Positions 1 to 7,909 of a stretch of DNA of 60,119 nt are shown in pieces. The stretch spans positions 1-60,119 of the forward strand of contig NZ_JAPCZG010000015.1 in assembly GCF_025938155.1 (NCBI RefSeq). The letters run 5' to 3'. Made by a program: the position numbers and the translations under genes. Below the pieces are notes generated by a model that did not search any database, had not been told where the DNA came from, and saw only the letters and a list, made by a program, of their open reading frames with translations. Position 1 is the stretch's first letter; every line of letters begins with the position of its first letter. Origin of the DNA: Novosphingobium sp. KCTC 2891. Its GTDB lineage: Bacteria > Pseudomonadota > Alphaproteobacteria > Sphingomonadales > Sphingomonadaceae.

Positions 1-122
1 AGCAGGCAAGACCCCGAAAGGAGAAACCCGCATCTTGACCCACCGATGATACTCGAAACATAACCTGCAGGCGGGTCACTTCTCGGTGAAAACCCCGGGT
101 CACTTCTCAGCGGCAATCAACA
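1..122 (+). mobile_element. Right end of an IS21-like insertion sequence (partial)
   Basis: Read on the minus strand from 122, the sequence starts TGTTGATTGCCGCTGAGAAG and contains two copies of the motif GAGAAGTGACCC about 34 bases apart. Multiple terminal repeats of this kind, beginning TGT, are typical of IS21-family ends. The same first 29 bases or so recur at 59997 in the opposite orientation, after which the two sequences diverge, so the two window ends hold the two different ends of one element type. The 59997 copy leads into a possible istA start, which makes this the istB-side end with genes running rightward. No complete transposase lies in the window. The family call comes from remembered end structure, not from a database match. 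Confidence 0.75.
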
Positions 123-491
123 CGCGTAGCTCAGACGGTTGGCGCCGTTCGCCAGCTTGCGCGTGGTGACGGTGGTGCCGGCGGTGGTGCCGGCGTTGAG
201 CCCGACGGTAAAGCTGGTGCCGCTGGTGCAGGTCACGTTGAGCGTCGTCGATGCATCGGTCACCGCAGCCGCCGTCGGATCGTAGTTACCGAAAGCGAGG
301 TCGACGGTGGTCAGCGCGCAGGCGGTCTGGACCGTGGTCGATACGCCCATGGTGTTGGTGGCGGTCGCCGCGATGGCAGCCGGCGCGCCGCCAAGAGCAA
401 GCGCCAGCGGAGCCGCCGCGATCACGATCGCGCGGGGAAGGATCGAGCGGGGCAGGAGCGCGGCGGAGTGGGTATGTTTAACGGTTTCCAT
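117..491 (-). pseudogene. Spore coat U (SCPU) domain protein, 3' end cut off by the IS
   Basis: The reading frame starts at ATG 491 and encodes a long basic and hydrophobic signal peptide (APLALALGGAPAAIA) followed by an SCPU-type beta-sandwich: one Cys in QTACAL, the strand motif LAFGNYDP, then LNVTCTSG and RLSYA. SCPU proteins are secreted subunits of chaperone-usher-like systems such as Csu pili, and normally continue well past the LSY strand. Here the last genuine codon is GCG (Ala, 123-125). The IS terminus supplies TGT TGA, adding one Cys and a stop. The protein therefore lacks its C-terminal strands and is probably non-functional. The remaining genes of the usual SCPU cluster are not in this window. 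Confidence 0.8.
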
Positions 492-764
492 GCCCGATGT
501 TTACCATTGCGCAAATTAACTGAATCACACCCCGCGACCCCGCCCGAATACGGGGAAGAAAGTAAGTAATCTGAAAGGCATGATCGGTGCGAACAGACGC
601 CGGGAAGATGTTGCCGAACGACCTGCGAACAGCAGCATCTGCGGGGCGTTCTGCCCCAGCGCGCAGATGGAAGATGGGTCGATATTGGGCACATTCCTGC
701 GCCGACTGTCTCGCAAACTTAACTTTGGTGTTCGATAAGGGATGTCTAATGTGATGGGCGAGAA

Positions 765-1964
765 ATGTCCGATGTTTTCAAGTTCCTGGGTGTCGGCGAC
801 TCGGTTCAATGGTTCGAGCGGGAAGATGACGGTTCGTTCGAACAGAAGTCCGTGAAGCTCAACCAGACGCTGTCGTTCGACCCGCTCACCAGCGACGTCA
901 CGCTGCGCTCGACGTTTGACAGCTTCGTTCGCGTGCAGGTCTTCCACCAGACCGCCGACCTGACCGATGACGTCTCGCTCTATGGCGAGCCGACCACCAG
1001 CCTCACCGCGCTCGATGGCACGCCGCTCGACGGCGCTCCGGGCGGCCAGGGCAATGGCGGGGGCCATCACGGCGGCAAGGACGATCTCGACAACGACGGC
1101 AACGACGACGACCACGTCGTGGGCACCTCGGGCAAGGACGTGCGCCATGGCGGGTTCGGCAACGACCACATCGACGGTGGCCAGGGTGACGACAACCTGA
1201 CCGGTGACGATGGCGACGACGACGTGCTGGGCGGCGACGGCAATGACAAGCTGTCCGGCGGCACGGGCTTCGACGCGCTGCATGGCGGCAATGGCAACGA
1301 CAAGGTGACCGGCGGCGACGACAACGACATCCTCACCGGCGACGACGGTAACGATTCACTGTCGGGCGGCAATGGCGCCGATGATCTTTCGGGCGGCACC
1401 GGCAAGGACAGCCTCAGTGGCGGCGCTGGCAACGACGTGGTCACCGGCGGCACTGGCGACGACAAGCTCAAGGGCGAACTGGGCGACGACACGCTTTCGG
1501 GCGATGACGGCAACGACACGGTCGATGGCGGCACCGGCAACGACCACCTCGATGGCGGGGCTGGCAAGGACGTGCTGAAGGGCGGCGCGGGCGACGATGC
1601 GCTGGCCGGTGGCGCCGGGCAGGACCGTTTTCAGGGCGGCGAAGGCGCCGACCGTTTCGTGTTCGTGGACGGCGATTTCGCAGGCTCCACCGCGAAGACG
1701 GCCGATCGCATCATCGACTTCAGCCACGGGCAGGGCGACCTGATCGACCTTTCGGGCGTGGACGCCAACACCACGCTTGATGGCGACCAGGCCTTCGCCT
1801 TCATCGGCACGGCGGCTTTCAGCGGCACGGCGGGGCAGTTGCATGTCGAAACCGGACGCGGCGGCACGCTGCTGACGGGCGATACCAACGGTGACAGCGT
1901 GGCCGATTTCGCCATCCGCCTCGATGGCAAGGTCATTCCGGTCGAAGCCGACTTCGTGCTCTGA
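765..1964 (+). CDS. RTX calcium-binding protein, probable type I secretion substrate
   Basis: The protein has 399 residues. It has no N-terminal signal peptide. The first ~100 residues form a domain I do not recognise, followed by a Gly/His-rich linker (about 85-107). From about residue 107 to 290 there are close to twenty nonapeptide repeats of the GGxGxDxLx type, which bind Ca2+ and form a beta-roll. The C-terminal ~110 residues (DRFVFVDGDF, RIIDFSHGQGD, DLIDLSGVDA) resemble the serralysin C-terminal module that carries the type I secretion signal, and the chain ends in DFVL. No protease or lipase catalytic motif is visible, so it may be a structural or adhesive exoprotein. No HlyB/HlyD-type exporter lies nearby. 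A terminator follows directly, so the gene is likely monocistronic. Confidence 0.9.
   Translation: MSDVFKFLGVGDSVQWFEREDDGSFEQKSVKLNQTLSFDPLTSDVTLRSTFDSFVRVQVFHQTADLTDDVSLYGEPTTSLTALDGTPLDGAPGGQGNGGGHHGGKDDLDNDGNDDDHVVGTSGKDVRHGGFGNDHIDGGQGDDNLTGDDGDDDVLGGDGNDKLSGGTGFDALHGGNGNDKVTGGDDNDILTGDDGNDSLSGGNGADDLSGGTGKDSLSGGAGNDVVTGGTGDDKLKGELGDDTLSGDDGNDTVDGGTGNDHLDGGAGKDVLKGGAGDDALAGGAGQDRFQGGEGADRFVFVDGDFAGSTAKTADRIIDFSHGQGDLIDLSGVDANTTLDGDQAFAFIGTAAFSGTAGQLHVETGRGGTLLTGDTNGDSVADFAIRLDGKVIPVEADFVL
1080..1640 (+). repeat. RTX nonapeptide-coding tandem repeat
   Basis: Imperfect 27-base units encode Gly-Gly-x-Gly-x-Asp-x-Leu/Val-x nonapeptides in the RTX gene. Units rich in GGCGGC and GACGAC recur throughout. 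They are coding repeats. Confidence 0.9.
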
Positions 1965-1984
1965 TCCCGCGCGCGGCTTAGCGG

Positions 1985-2021
1985 AAAAGGCGGGGCGGAC
2001 TTCGGTCCGTCCCGCTTTTTT
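1985..2021 (+). terminator. Rho-independent terminator after the RTX gene
   Basis: An 11-bp stem (1990-2000 with 2005-2015, one G-U pair) closes on a TTCG tetraloop and is followed by six T (2016-2021). This is a textbook intrinsic terminator 20 bases after the RTX stop codon. Confidence 0.92.
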
Positions 2022-2029
2022 GTGGCCGG

Positions 2030-2230
2030 TCAGTTCAGGATTGCTTCCATGAAGCTGCCAGCGCAGGTCTCGCCAGACTCTGTCCGGTGCGTGCGCGGTT
2101 CGCGGCGGAAGGCGCCATCGGGGAGCTTCGCCCACTTGCCGGCAGTGTGCTTGCCGCACAGGGGGCAGCAGGCCCAGCGTTCTTTCTGGGCGTGCATTTC
2201 AGGGGTGAGAAATCGCGGCGACATGGCCAC
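2030..2230 (-). CDS. Small Cys-containing hypothetical protein
   Basis: A 66-residue reading frame starts at GTG 2230, with an in-frame ATG at 2224. It contains WACCPLCGKH, so there are two Cys pairs close together plus a His, which looks like half of a zinc ribbon. A third Cys lies near the C-terminus (GETCAGS). The composition is mixed and does not have the Arg/Ala bias of antisense shadows in this GC-rich DNA, and nothing else occupies this interval, so I favour a real gene. It is convergent with the RTX gene and shares its terminator region. The function is unknown. Confidence 0.5.
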   Translation of the reverse strand: MAMSPRFLTPEMHAQKERWACCPLCGKHTAGKWAKLPDGAFRREPRTHRTESGETCAGSFMEAILN

Positions 2231-2394
2231 GCATACTATGCAGTCTTGCTGCGGCGCACAATGCAGGGCGTGATTAATTGTCTATGAAAGTTATTGTAAT
2301 ACTGCGCTTTGGCTAGGGTTTCCGAACTTGGTAAAGGCAGTGTTTACCGAGGTTGTCAGGATTTTGGAAAGGTTGCGGTTCCATCCCTGTCAGG

Positions 2395-4179
2395 ATGATC
2401 CGGCGGCTTTTGACAGACGCGGCGCTGTTCTCGGTGTTCCTGGGTCTTGCCTTGGCGGTCCAGGCGACCCGGTTCGACGGCGGAGTTGCTTTTGTGTGGG
2501 TGGCGACGCCTGCCGCGATCGCCGTGCTTCTCCATGGTGTGCAGCGGCGCTGGCCCGAAGTGCTGGCGCTGGCTGCTTCTGCCACGGTTCTCGCATTCGT
2601 CCTGGCGGGGCAGGGACTGGTCGCGGGGGTCGGCATCGCGCTCGCCAACGCCGTTGAGGCGATCGTGGCGGCAGCCCTGCTGCGGCGCGGCCGGGAGGGC
2701 GGAGATTTCGCGCCGGGCGATGACGAGGTCGTCGGCGATTTCCTCGTCTATTGTTTCGCCATCGCATTGGTGGGGCCGGCACTGGGGGCGTTCTGTGCCA
2801 GCCTGTGGGTGCATCTCGCGCTGGGCTGGTCGTGGTCGGCCATCCTGACAGACTATTTCGTCGCCCATGCGCTGGGCAATATCATCTTCATTCCATTGTT
2901 CAGCCTTGTCGCCAGCGGCGATCTGGCGCGCTGGGCAAGGGAGCAGACGGGGCTGGGCCTGTTCGAACAGCTCGGGCTGGCCAGCATTGTCGCGTTGTGC
3001 GGATTCGCCGCCTTCGGACAGGATCGGCTGCCGCTGCTCGTCCTGCCGGTGCTGGCCACGATGATGGCGACATACCGCTTCGACCGGGTGGGCGCGACGC
3101 TGTCGGTCGTCGTGCTGGCGGCGATCGGTTCGGTGCTCACGATCCGCGGCGTGGGGCCGATGGCGCTGGGGCCGGGCAAGGCAGGGCCGACGGTGCAGTT
3201 GCTTCAGGCCTACCTGGCGGTGATCGTGCTCTGCGCGCAGCCGCTGGCGCGCAACATCGCGCAGCGCGGCCGGCTGGAACTGGCCCTGCGCGAGAGCCGC
3301 GCGCTCTATCGGTTGCTGGCGGAGAACACCACCGAGGTCGTGCTCAAGACCGACGCCGACGGCTTCGTGACCTACGTTTCTCCGGCGGCGGAGCGCTGCG
3401 GGCACTGGTCGGAACGCGACCTGCTGGGGCATCACGTGCTGGAGCGGGTCCATGCCAGCCACAAGGGGCAGGTGAGCGCGCTGTTCGACGCGGCGATCGA
3501 TGGCGGCGACGCGGCGGCGTGGACCGAATACGTGGCGCTGACGGGCGATGGCAGCGAATGCTGGTTCGAGGTGCAGGCGCATGGGCTGATCGACGAGCAC
3601 GGCCACGTCTATGGCGCGGTGGCGATCCTGCGCGACATTGCCGAGCGCAAGGCGTTCGAGGAGCAACTGTTCGAGGCCGGGCTTACCGATCCGCTGACGG
3701 GACTGTCGAACCGGCGGGCGTTCATCGCCATGCTTCAGCATCATCTCGACGATCAGGCCGGCGGGTGCGTGGCGATGTTCGACCTCGACCATTTCCGCGC
3801 CATCAACGACCGTCACGGTCATCAGGTGGGCGACAAGGTGCTGATCCTGTTCGGCAGCCTGGCGCGGTCGCTGGTGCGGGCCGAGGATACCGTCGCGCGC
3901 ATGGGCGGTGAGAAGTTCGGCATCCTCTTGCCGCGCGCCTCGCCCGATCAGGCGGAGATGGTGTGTCAGCGCATCCTTTCGTCGTTTTCCGGCACGACCC
4001 GCGCCATCGGCGATTCGATCATCCGGACCACGGCGAGCGCCGGTGTCGCGCGGCTGTCCGGCACCGCCGACGACGCGATGCGGTCTGCCGACCTGGCGCT
4101 CTACACCGCCAAGGCGAAGGGCCGCGACCGGCTGGAAATGGCACCGCGCCTGCGTCCCTCGCAGCAGCCCCGGTGGTAG
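2395..4179 (+). CDS. MASE1-PAS-GGDEF protein with variant GGEKF active site
   Basis: The N-terminal ~290 residues hold about eight hydrophobic segments of MASE1 type. A PAS domain follows (about 290-410, YRLLAENTTEVVLKTDADG), then a GGDEF domain (about 425-585: LTDPLTGLSNRRAF, FDLDHFRAIND). GGDEF enzymes join two GTP into cyclic di-GMP. Here the signature is GGEKF (residues 504-508): the metal-binding acidic residue is kept as Glu506, but the usual second acidic residue is Lys507. An RxxD inhibitory site (RAED) sits exactly five residues upstream. ATG 2395 is preferred over an in-frame TTG at 2353 because MIRRLL leads directly into the first membrane segment. Activity is uncertain: the protein could be a slow cyclase or a c-di-GMP/GTP sensor. 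Confidence 0.88.
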   Translation: MIRRLLTDAALFSVFLGLALAVQATRFDGGVAFVWVATPAAIAVLLHGVQRRWPEVLALAASATVLAFVLAGQGLVAGVGIALANAVEAIVAAALLRRGREGGDFAPGDDEVVGDFLVYCFAIALVGPALGAFCASLWVHLALGWSWSAILTDYFVAHALGNIIFIPLFSLVASGDLARWAREQTGLGLFEQLGLASIVALCGFAAFGQDRLPLLVLPVLATMMATYRFDRVGATLSVVVLAAIGSVLTIRGVGPMALGPGKAGPTVQLLQAYLAVIVLCAQPLARNIAQRGRLELALRESRALYRLLAENTTEVVLKTDADGFVTYVSPAAERCGHWSERDLLGHHVLERVHASHKGQVSALFDAAIDGGDAAAWTEYVALTGDGSECWFEVQAHGLIDEHGHVYGAVAILRDIAERKAFEEQLFEAGLTDPLTGLSNRRAFIAMLQHHLDDQAGGCVAMFDLDHFRAINDRHGHQVGDKVLILFGSLARSLVRAEDTVARMGGEKFGILLPRASPDQAEMVCQRILSSFSGTTRAIGDSIIRTTASAGVARLSGTADDAMRSADLALYTAKAKGRDRLEMAPRLRPSQQPRW

Positions 4180-4268
4180 CGGCTCTTTTCAACGCGAAAA
4201 CCACGTAATCCGGGCGGTTTATCCGCAATCGTCCTTGAATCGACCGGGCAAGTGTGATTCTGTCAAAA

Positions 4269-4583
4269 ATGATGAAACGCCGTCGTTCCCATCTCCGGTT
4301 GCCCCGCGAAAGCCTGACCCAGACGCTGGCGCTTGTCGCGCTGCTGGTGCTGGGCGCGGTGGGGATTGCCGGGCCCAGCGGGCTGCTTTCGTGGAGCGAG
4401 AATGCGCGCCTGCTCGACCAGCGCGAGCAGGAAGTGGCGAAGCTTTCGGCGGAACGTGACCGGCTGAAGAACCGTGTGGCGCTGCTCGATCCGCGCCATG
4501 CCGATCCCGACCTTGTCGGCGAACTGCTGCGCGCCGATCTCAACGTCGCGCATCCCGACGAACTCGTCATTCCCCGCCAGTAG
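4269..4583 (+). CDS. ftsB: FtsB/DivIC-type septum formation initiator
   Basis: This is a small bitopic protein of about 104 residues. A basic cytoplasmic N-terminus (MMKRRRSHLR) is followed by one membrane segment (LALVALLVLGAVGIAG), a Gly-Leu-Leu-Ser-Trp link and a periplasmic coiled coil (residues ~45-75: LLDQREQEVAKLSAERDRL). It ends in DPDLVGELLR and NVAHPDELVI, both typical of alphaproteobacterial FtsB homologues. FtsB acts with FtsL and FtsQ in the divisome. An in-frame GTG at 4254 is an alternative start. The gene is flanked by an unrelated cyclase and a phospholipase, not by the pyruvate dehydrogenase genes often found next to it. Confidence 0.82.
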   Translation: MMKRRRSHLRLPRESLTQTLALVALLVLGAVGIAGPSGLLSWSENARLLDQREQEVAKLSAERDRLKNRVALLDPRHADPDLVGELLRADLNVAHPDELVIPRQ

Positions 4584-4735
4584 CCCGCGCGCCGCTTCGG
4601 ACTTGCGTGCTGTTCGGGAACCGCCTCCCGGCTGTGCCGTTGGCTCTGCGCGAAGCAGGGGGAGCGAGGCGCGCATGATCGGCAATCGAGGGCTTCGGGC
4701 TGGCGCTTGCGCCATGCGGACCGCATAAGATCCCC

Positions 4736-6223
4736 ATGGCGGAGCCTTCCAACGACGATACCCCGGTTTCGCCTTCGGTCTGGCGCTATGCCCGGGCAAG
4801 CCGTGCCTTCGTGGTTATCGATGCGGCCGACTATTTCCACCTGATGCGCGATGCCATGCTTGCGGCCGAGCAGCGCATCCTGCTGATCGGCTGGGATTTC
4901 GACACGCGCATCCTGATCGGAGATGGCCGGCGCTGGTGGAACCTGCCGCGCAAGCGCATCTCGCCGGCGCGGCTGGGCGCTTTCGTGGTGTGGCTGGCGA
5001 ACCGGCGCAAGCGGCTGGAAGTGCGCGTGCTGAAATGGAACTTCGGCGCGATGAAGGCGATGTTCCGCGGCTCGATGATCCTCGATCTGCTGCGCTGGTG
5101 GCGTCACCCGCGCATCGATTTCAAGCTGGACAGCGCGCATCCGCTGGGATGCAGCCACCACCAGAAGATCGTGGTGATCGACGACAAGTTCGCCGTTTGC
5201 GGCGGTATCGACATGGCGGGCGACCGCTGGGACACGTCCGAGCACGTCGAGAAGGATCCGCGTCGGCGGCGACCCGGCGGGCAGCTCTATGGCCCATGGC
5301 ACGATTGCACGATGATGCTGGAGGGCGAGGTTGCCAAGGTGCTGGGCGACTATGGCCGGACGCGCTGGGAGCAGGCTGGCGGCGGCGCCCTGGCCGCGTG
5401 CGATCCGCAGGAGGAGAGCCCGTGGCCGGCGCGGCTCGACGCCGAGTTCCACGACGTGGAGGTGGGCATCGCGCGCACGCGCTCGCAATACGGCAACGCA
5501 CACGAAGTGCGCGAGATCGAGGCGCTGTTCATCGAGCAGATCGGGCGTGCCCGGCGCTTCATCTACGCCGAGAACCAGTACTTTGCCTCGCGCAAGGTGG
5601 CCGAGGCCATCGCGCTGCGGCTGGCCGAGCCGGACCCGCCCGAAGTGGTGCTGGTCATGCCCGAAAGCTCGCACGGGTGGCTGGAGCAGACGGCGATGGA
5701 CGGTGCGCGCATCCGGCTGCACCGCGCGGTCAAGGACAAGGACCATGCCGGACGGTTCAGTGTCTGGATCCCCTACAACGCGGGGGGCACGCCGATTTAC
5801 GTCCATTCCAAGTTGTTGATCGTGGATGACGAGATACTGCGCGTGGGATCGGCCAACATGAACAACCGCTCCATGGGGCTGGACAGCGAATGCGACGTGT
5901 TCATCGACGCGGCGCGGCCGGGGAACGCGAGCGCCGTGTCCGGGATCACGCGCCTGCGCCATACCTTGCTGGCCGAGCATTGCGGTTTGGCGCCCGAGAC
6001 GGTAGCGCCGCTGCTCGAACGGCATGGTTCGATGGCGGCGATGATTGACGCCAGTCCGATGACGCGGAAGTGTCTGAAGCGTTTCGTGCCGCGCGACCTG
6101 GGGGACACGGAGAAGGCGCTGGCGGATGCCGAGGTGCTCGATCCCGAGCGGCCCGAGGAAATGCTGGCGTTCTACCGGCGCGGGGGCCTGTTCAAGAGCC
6201 GCATCCTGCGCCGGCCGCGCTGA
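4736..6223 (+). CDS. Phospholipase D / cardiolipin synthase-like protein (two HKD motifs)
   Basis: This 495-residue protein carries both HKD motifs of the phospholipase D superfamily: His142-x-Lys144-x4-Asp149 (in SHHQKIVVIDD) and His357-x-Lys359-x4-Asp364 (in VHSKLLIVDD), each followed by the usual Gly-x2-Asn/Asp stretch (CGGIDM, GSANMNNRS). The two half-sites form one active centre using a phosphohistidine intermediate. Reactions in the family include phosphodiester hydrolysis and transphosphatidylation, as in cardiolipin synthesis. There are no N-terminal membrane helices, unlike ClsA, so it is probably a soluble or peripheral PLD-like enzyme. folE follows after 19 bases, which suggests co-transcription. 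Substrate unknown. Confidence 0.9.
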   Translation: MAEPSNDDTPVSPSVWRYARASRAFVVIDAADYFHLMRDAMLAAEQRILLIGWDFDTRILIGDGRRWWNLPRKRISPARLGAFVVWLANRRKRLEVRVLKWNFGAMKAMFRGSMILDLLRWWRHPRIDFKLDSAHPLGCSHHQKIVVIDDKFAVCGGIDMAGDRWDTSEHVEKDPRRRRPGGQLYGPWHDCTMMLEGEVAKVLGDYGRTRWEQAGGGALAACDPQEESPWPARLDAEFHDVEVGIARTRSQYGNAHEVREIEALFIEQIGRARRFIYAENQYFASRKVAEAIALRLAEPDPPEVVLVMPESSHGWLEQTAMDGARIRLHRAVKDKDHAGRFSVWIPYNAGGTPIYVHSKLLIVDDEILRVGSANMNNRSMGLDSECDVFIDAARPGNASAVSGITRLRHTLLAEHCGLAPETVAPLLERHGSMAAMIDASPMTRKCLKRFVPRDLGDTEKALADAEVLDPERPEEMLAFYRRGGLFKSRILRRPR

Positions 6224-6242
6224 TGGACGGGGAGAGAATGCG

Positions 6243-6854
6243 ATGGTCGACCTGATCGACGATGACGACGCGGATCTGGCGCGGGGCAAGCTGCCGGTGC
6301 CGAACGAGGTGCGGGACGCGATCCGCACGCTGATCCGCTGGGCTGGCGACGATCCAGAGCGCGAAGGCCTGATCGATACGCCCAAGCGCGTGGCGCGGGC
6401 GTGGAAGGAATATTGCCAGGGTTACGGCGAGGACCCGGCCGCGCACCTCTCGCGCCAGTTCGAGGAAGTGGGCGGCTACAACGAGCTGGTGCTGCTGAAG
6501 GACATTCCGTTCCAGTCGCACTGCGAGCATCACATGGCGCCGATCATCGGCAAGGCGGCGATCGCCTATCTGCCGCGCGACAAGGTGGTGGGCATCTCCA
6601 AGCTGGCGCGCGTGCTGCACGCCTATGCCCGGCGCCTGCAGATCCAGGAGCGGCTGACCAGCGAAGTGGCCCAGTGCATCTGGACGAACCTGAAGCCGCA
6701 CGGCGTGGCAGTGGTGATCGAGGCGCAGCACGGCTGCATGACCGGGCGCGGCGTGCGCACGCCGGGCGTGGGCATGGTCACCAGCAGGCTGATGGGCACT
6801 TTCCTGGAGGACCAGCGCAGCCGCAAGGAAGTGCTCAGCCTGATGGGCTATTGA
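6243..6854 (+). CDS. folE: GTP cyclohydrolase I
   Basis: FolE converts GTP to 7,8-dihydroneopterin triphosphate, the first step of tetrahydrofolate synthesis, and is also a precursor route for 7-deazaguanines. The 203-residue length is normal. The zinc and catalytic residues are visible: Cys94 and His96/His97 in SHCEHHMAP and Cys165 in QHGCMTGRG. The fold's substrate-binding segments GISKLARVLHAYARRLQIQE and GMVTSRLMG are also intact. ATG 6243 is chosen because a GGGGAGAG ribosome-binding site lies just upstream; longer in-frame readings overlap the phospholipase gene. The next gene starts one base after the stop. Confidence 0.97.
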   Translation: MVDLIDDDDADLARGKLPVPNEVRDAIRTLIRWAGDDPEREGLIDTPKRVARAWKEYCQGYGEDPAAHLSRQFEEVGGYNELVLLKDIPFQSHCEHHMAPIIGKAAIAYLPRDKVVGISKLARVLHAYARRLQIQERLTSEVAQCIWTNLKPHGVAVVIEAQHGCMTGRGVRTPGVGMVTSRLMGTFLEDQRSRKEVLSLMGY

Positions 6855-6855
6855 G

Positions 6856-7308
6856 GTGAGCGGGGCAGGGGGAGGCACCGGCGCGGGTTTCGTGCCGGTG
6901 ATGGACGTTGCCGCGCTCCAGACGTTCCTGCTGGGCGCGTTCCCGGCCGAAGCGCATGGCCGGATCGGCCGGGTGACGCAGATCGCACCGGGCCTTGCGC
7001 GGATGACGCTGGAGCCGGGCGAGGACAGCCTCCGCCCCGGCGACCTCGTGTCCGGGCCGACGCAGATGGGACTGGTCGATGTCGCCGCCTATGCCGTGGT
7101 GCTGGCGCATATCGGGCCGCAGCCGATGGCGGTGACAAGCAGCCTGACGATGAACTTCCTGCGCGGTGCGCGGCGTGCGCCAGTTCATGCCGAAGCCGCG
7201 CTGCTCAAGCTGGGCCGTCGGCTGGCGACCATCGACGTGCGGTTGTGGCAGGACGATCCGGCGAGCCTCGTCGCGCAGGCGACCGCGATCTACGCGCTTC
7301 CGGCCTGA
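6856..7308 (+). CDS. PaaI-type hotdog-fold thioesterase
   Basis: This protein of about 150 residues starts at GTG 6856, one base after the folE stop, so it is translationally linked to folE. It fits the PaaI/YbgC hotdog thioesterase superfamily: a helix (FLLGAFPAEAHG), a strand with LRPGDLVSGPTQMGLVDVAAY, which matches the central 'hot dog' helix with an Asp, and the VTSSLTMNFLRGA strand typical of acyl-CoA thioesterases. These enzymes hydrolyse aryl- or fatty-acyl-CoA. Substrate cannot be deduced. Confidence 0.85.
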   Translation: MSGAGGGTGAGFVPVMDVAALQTFLLGAFPAEAHGRIGRVTQIAPGLARMTLEPGEDSLRPGDLVSGPTQMGLVDVAAYAVVLAHIGPQPMAVTSSLTMNFLRGARRAPVHAEAALLKLGRRLATIDVRLWQDDPASLVAQATAIYALPA

Positions 7309-7423
7309 AGAGGCTCAGCCAAGAAATGTAACGATCCAGTCGGATCGGCGGAAATGTTCCCGCGGGTAAGCTGTCCGCTTCGTCACCGGCCCCAAAATGC
7401 CGGGACGCAGCAGGAGTAGACCC

Positions 7424-7909
7424 ATGATCAGGACGCTTGCCGCCGGCCTTGTTGCCGGCGTTTCCGCATTGTCGCCCGCCGCCGCCATGGCCGAGCCTTT
7501 GACGCCTATCGTCCATCGCGAGGCCGTGGCGCATTCGGGCGGGGCGCTGGACACCACTTGGTCGGGCCAGCCGCGCGCGGTGGCCCGGCAGGTCGGCTCT
7601 CCGGGAAGCGGTGGCCGGCCCGCGACGCTGCACTGCCATTGGCAGATCGACCTCGAGATCGTGCGCGAGGCCCGGGGCGGCGATGCACAGGCGCTGCGCA
7701 GCACCGCCCGTCACCAGGCTGCGTTCGAGGTTCGGCGGCCGGGCTGGTGCGGATCGGCCCGTGCGGCCTTCGCCGGGCAGGGCACGGCGCGCGACGATGC
7801 GTTGCGCGCGCACTTGCTTCGCCATGTGGCGCAGGACACCAAGGCCGTGGTAGCGGAAGCCGACCGGCTGCATGAAACCGCACCCCGGGTCGACAGGATG
7901 GAATCATGA
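7424..7909 (+). CDS. Exported hypothetical protein
   Basis: ATG 7424 is preceded by a good AGGAG site. The 161-residue product opens with a Sec signal peptide (LAAGLVAGVSALSPAAAMA, probable cleavage after AMA). The mature part is about 140 residues with two Cys (HCHW and GWCG) that could form a disulfide. I recognise no family. The stop overlaps the start of the following TorF-like gene (ATGA), so the two are co-translated and probably both act in the envelope. Confidence 0.75.
   Translation: MIRTLAAGLVAGVSALSPAAAMAEPLTPIVHREAVAHSGGALDTTWSGQPRAVARQVGSPGSGGRPATLHCHWQIDLEIVREARGGDAQALRSTARHQAAFEVRRPGWCGSARAAFAGQGTARDDALRAHLLRHVAQDTKAVVAEADRLHETAPRVDRMES

Noticed and set aside
1080..1640. CRISPR-like short repeats
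   Set aside because: The repeats are 27-base coding units of RTX nonapeptides, without spacers or cas genes.
6126..6242. N-terminal extension of FolE
   Set aside because: It overlaps the phospholipase gene in another frame. ATG 6243 has a ribosome-binding site and gives the normal family length.
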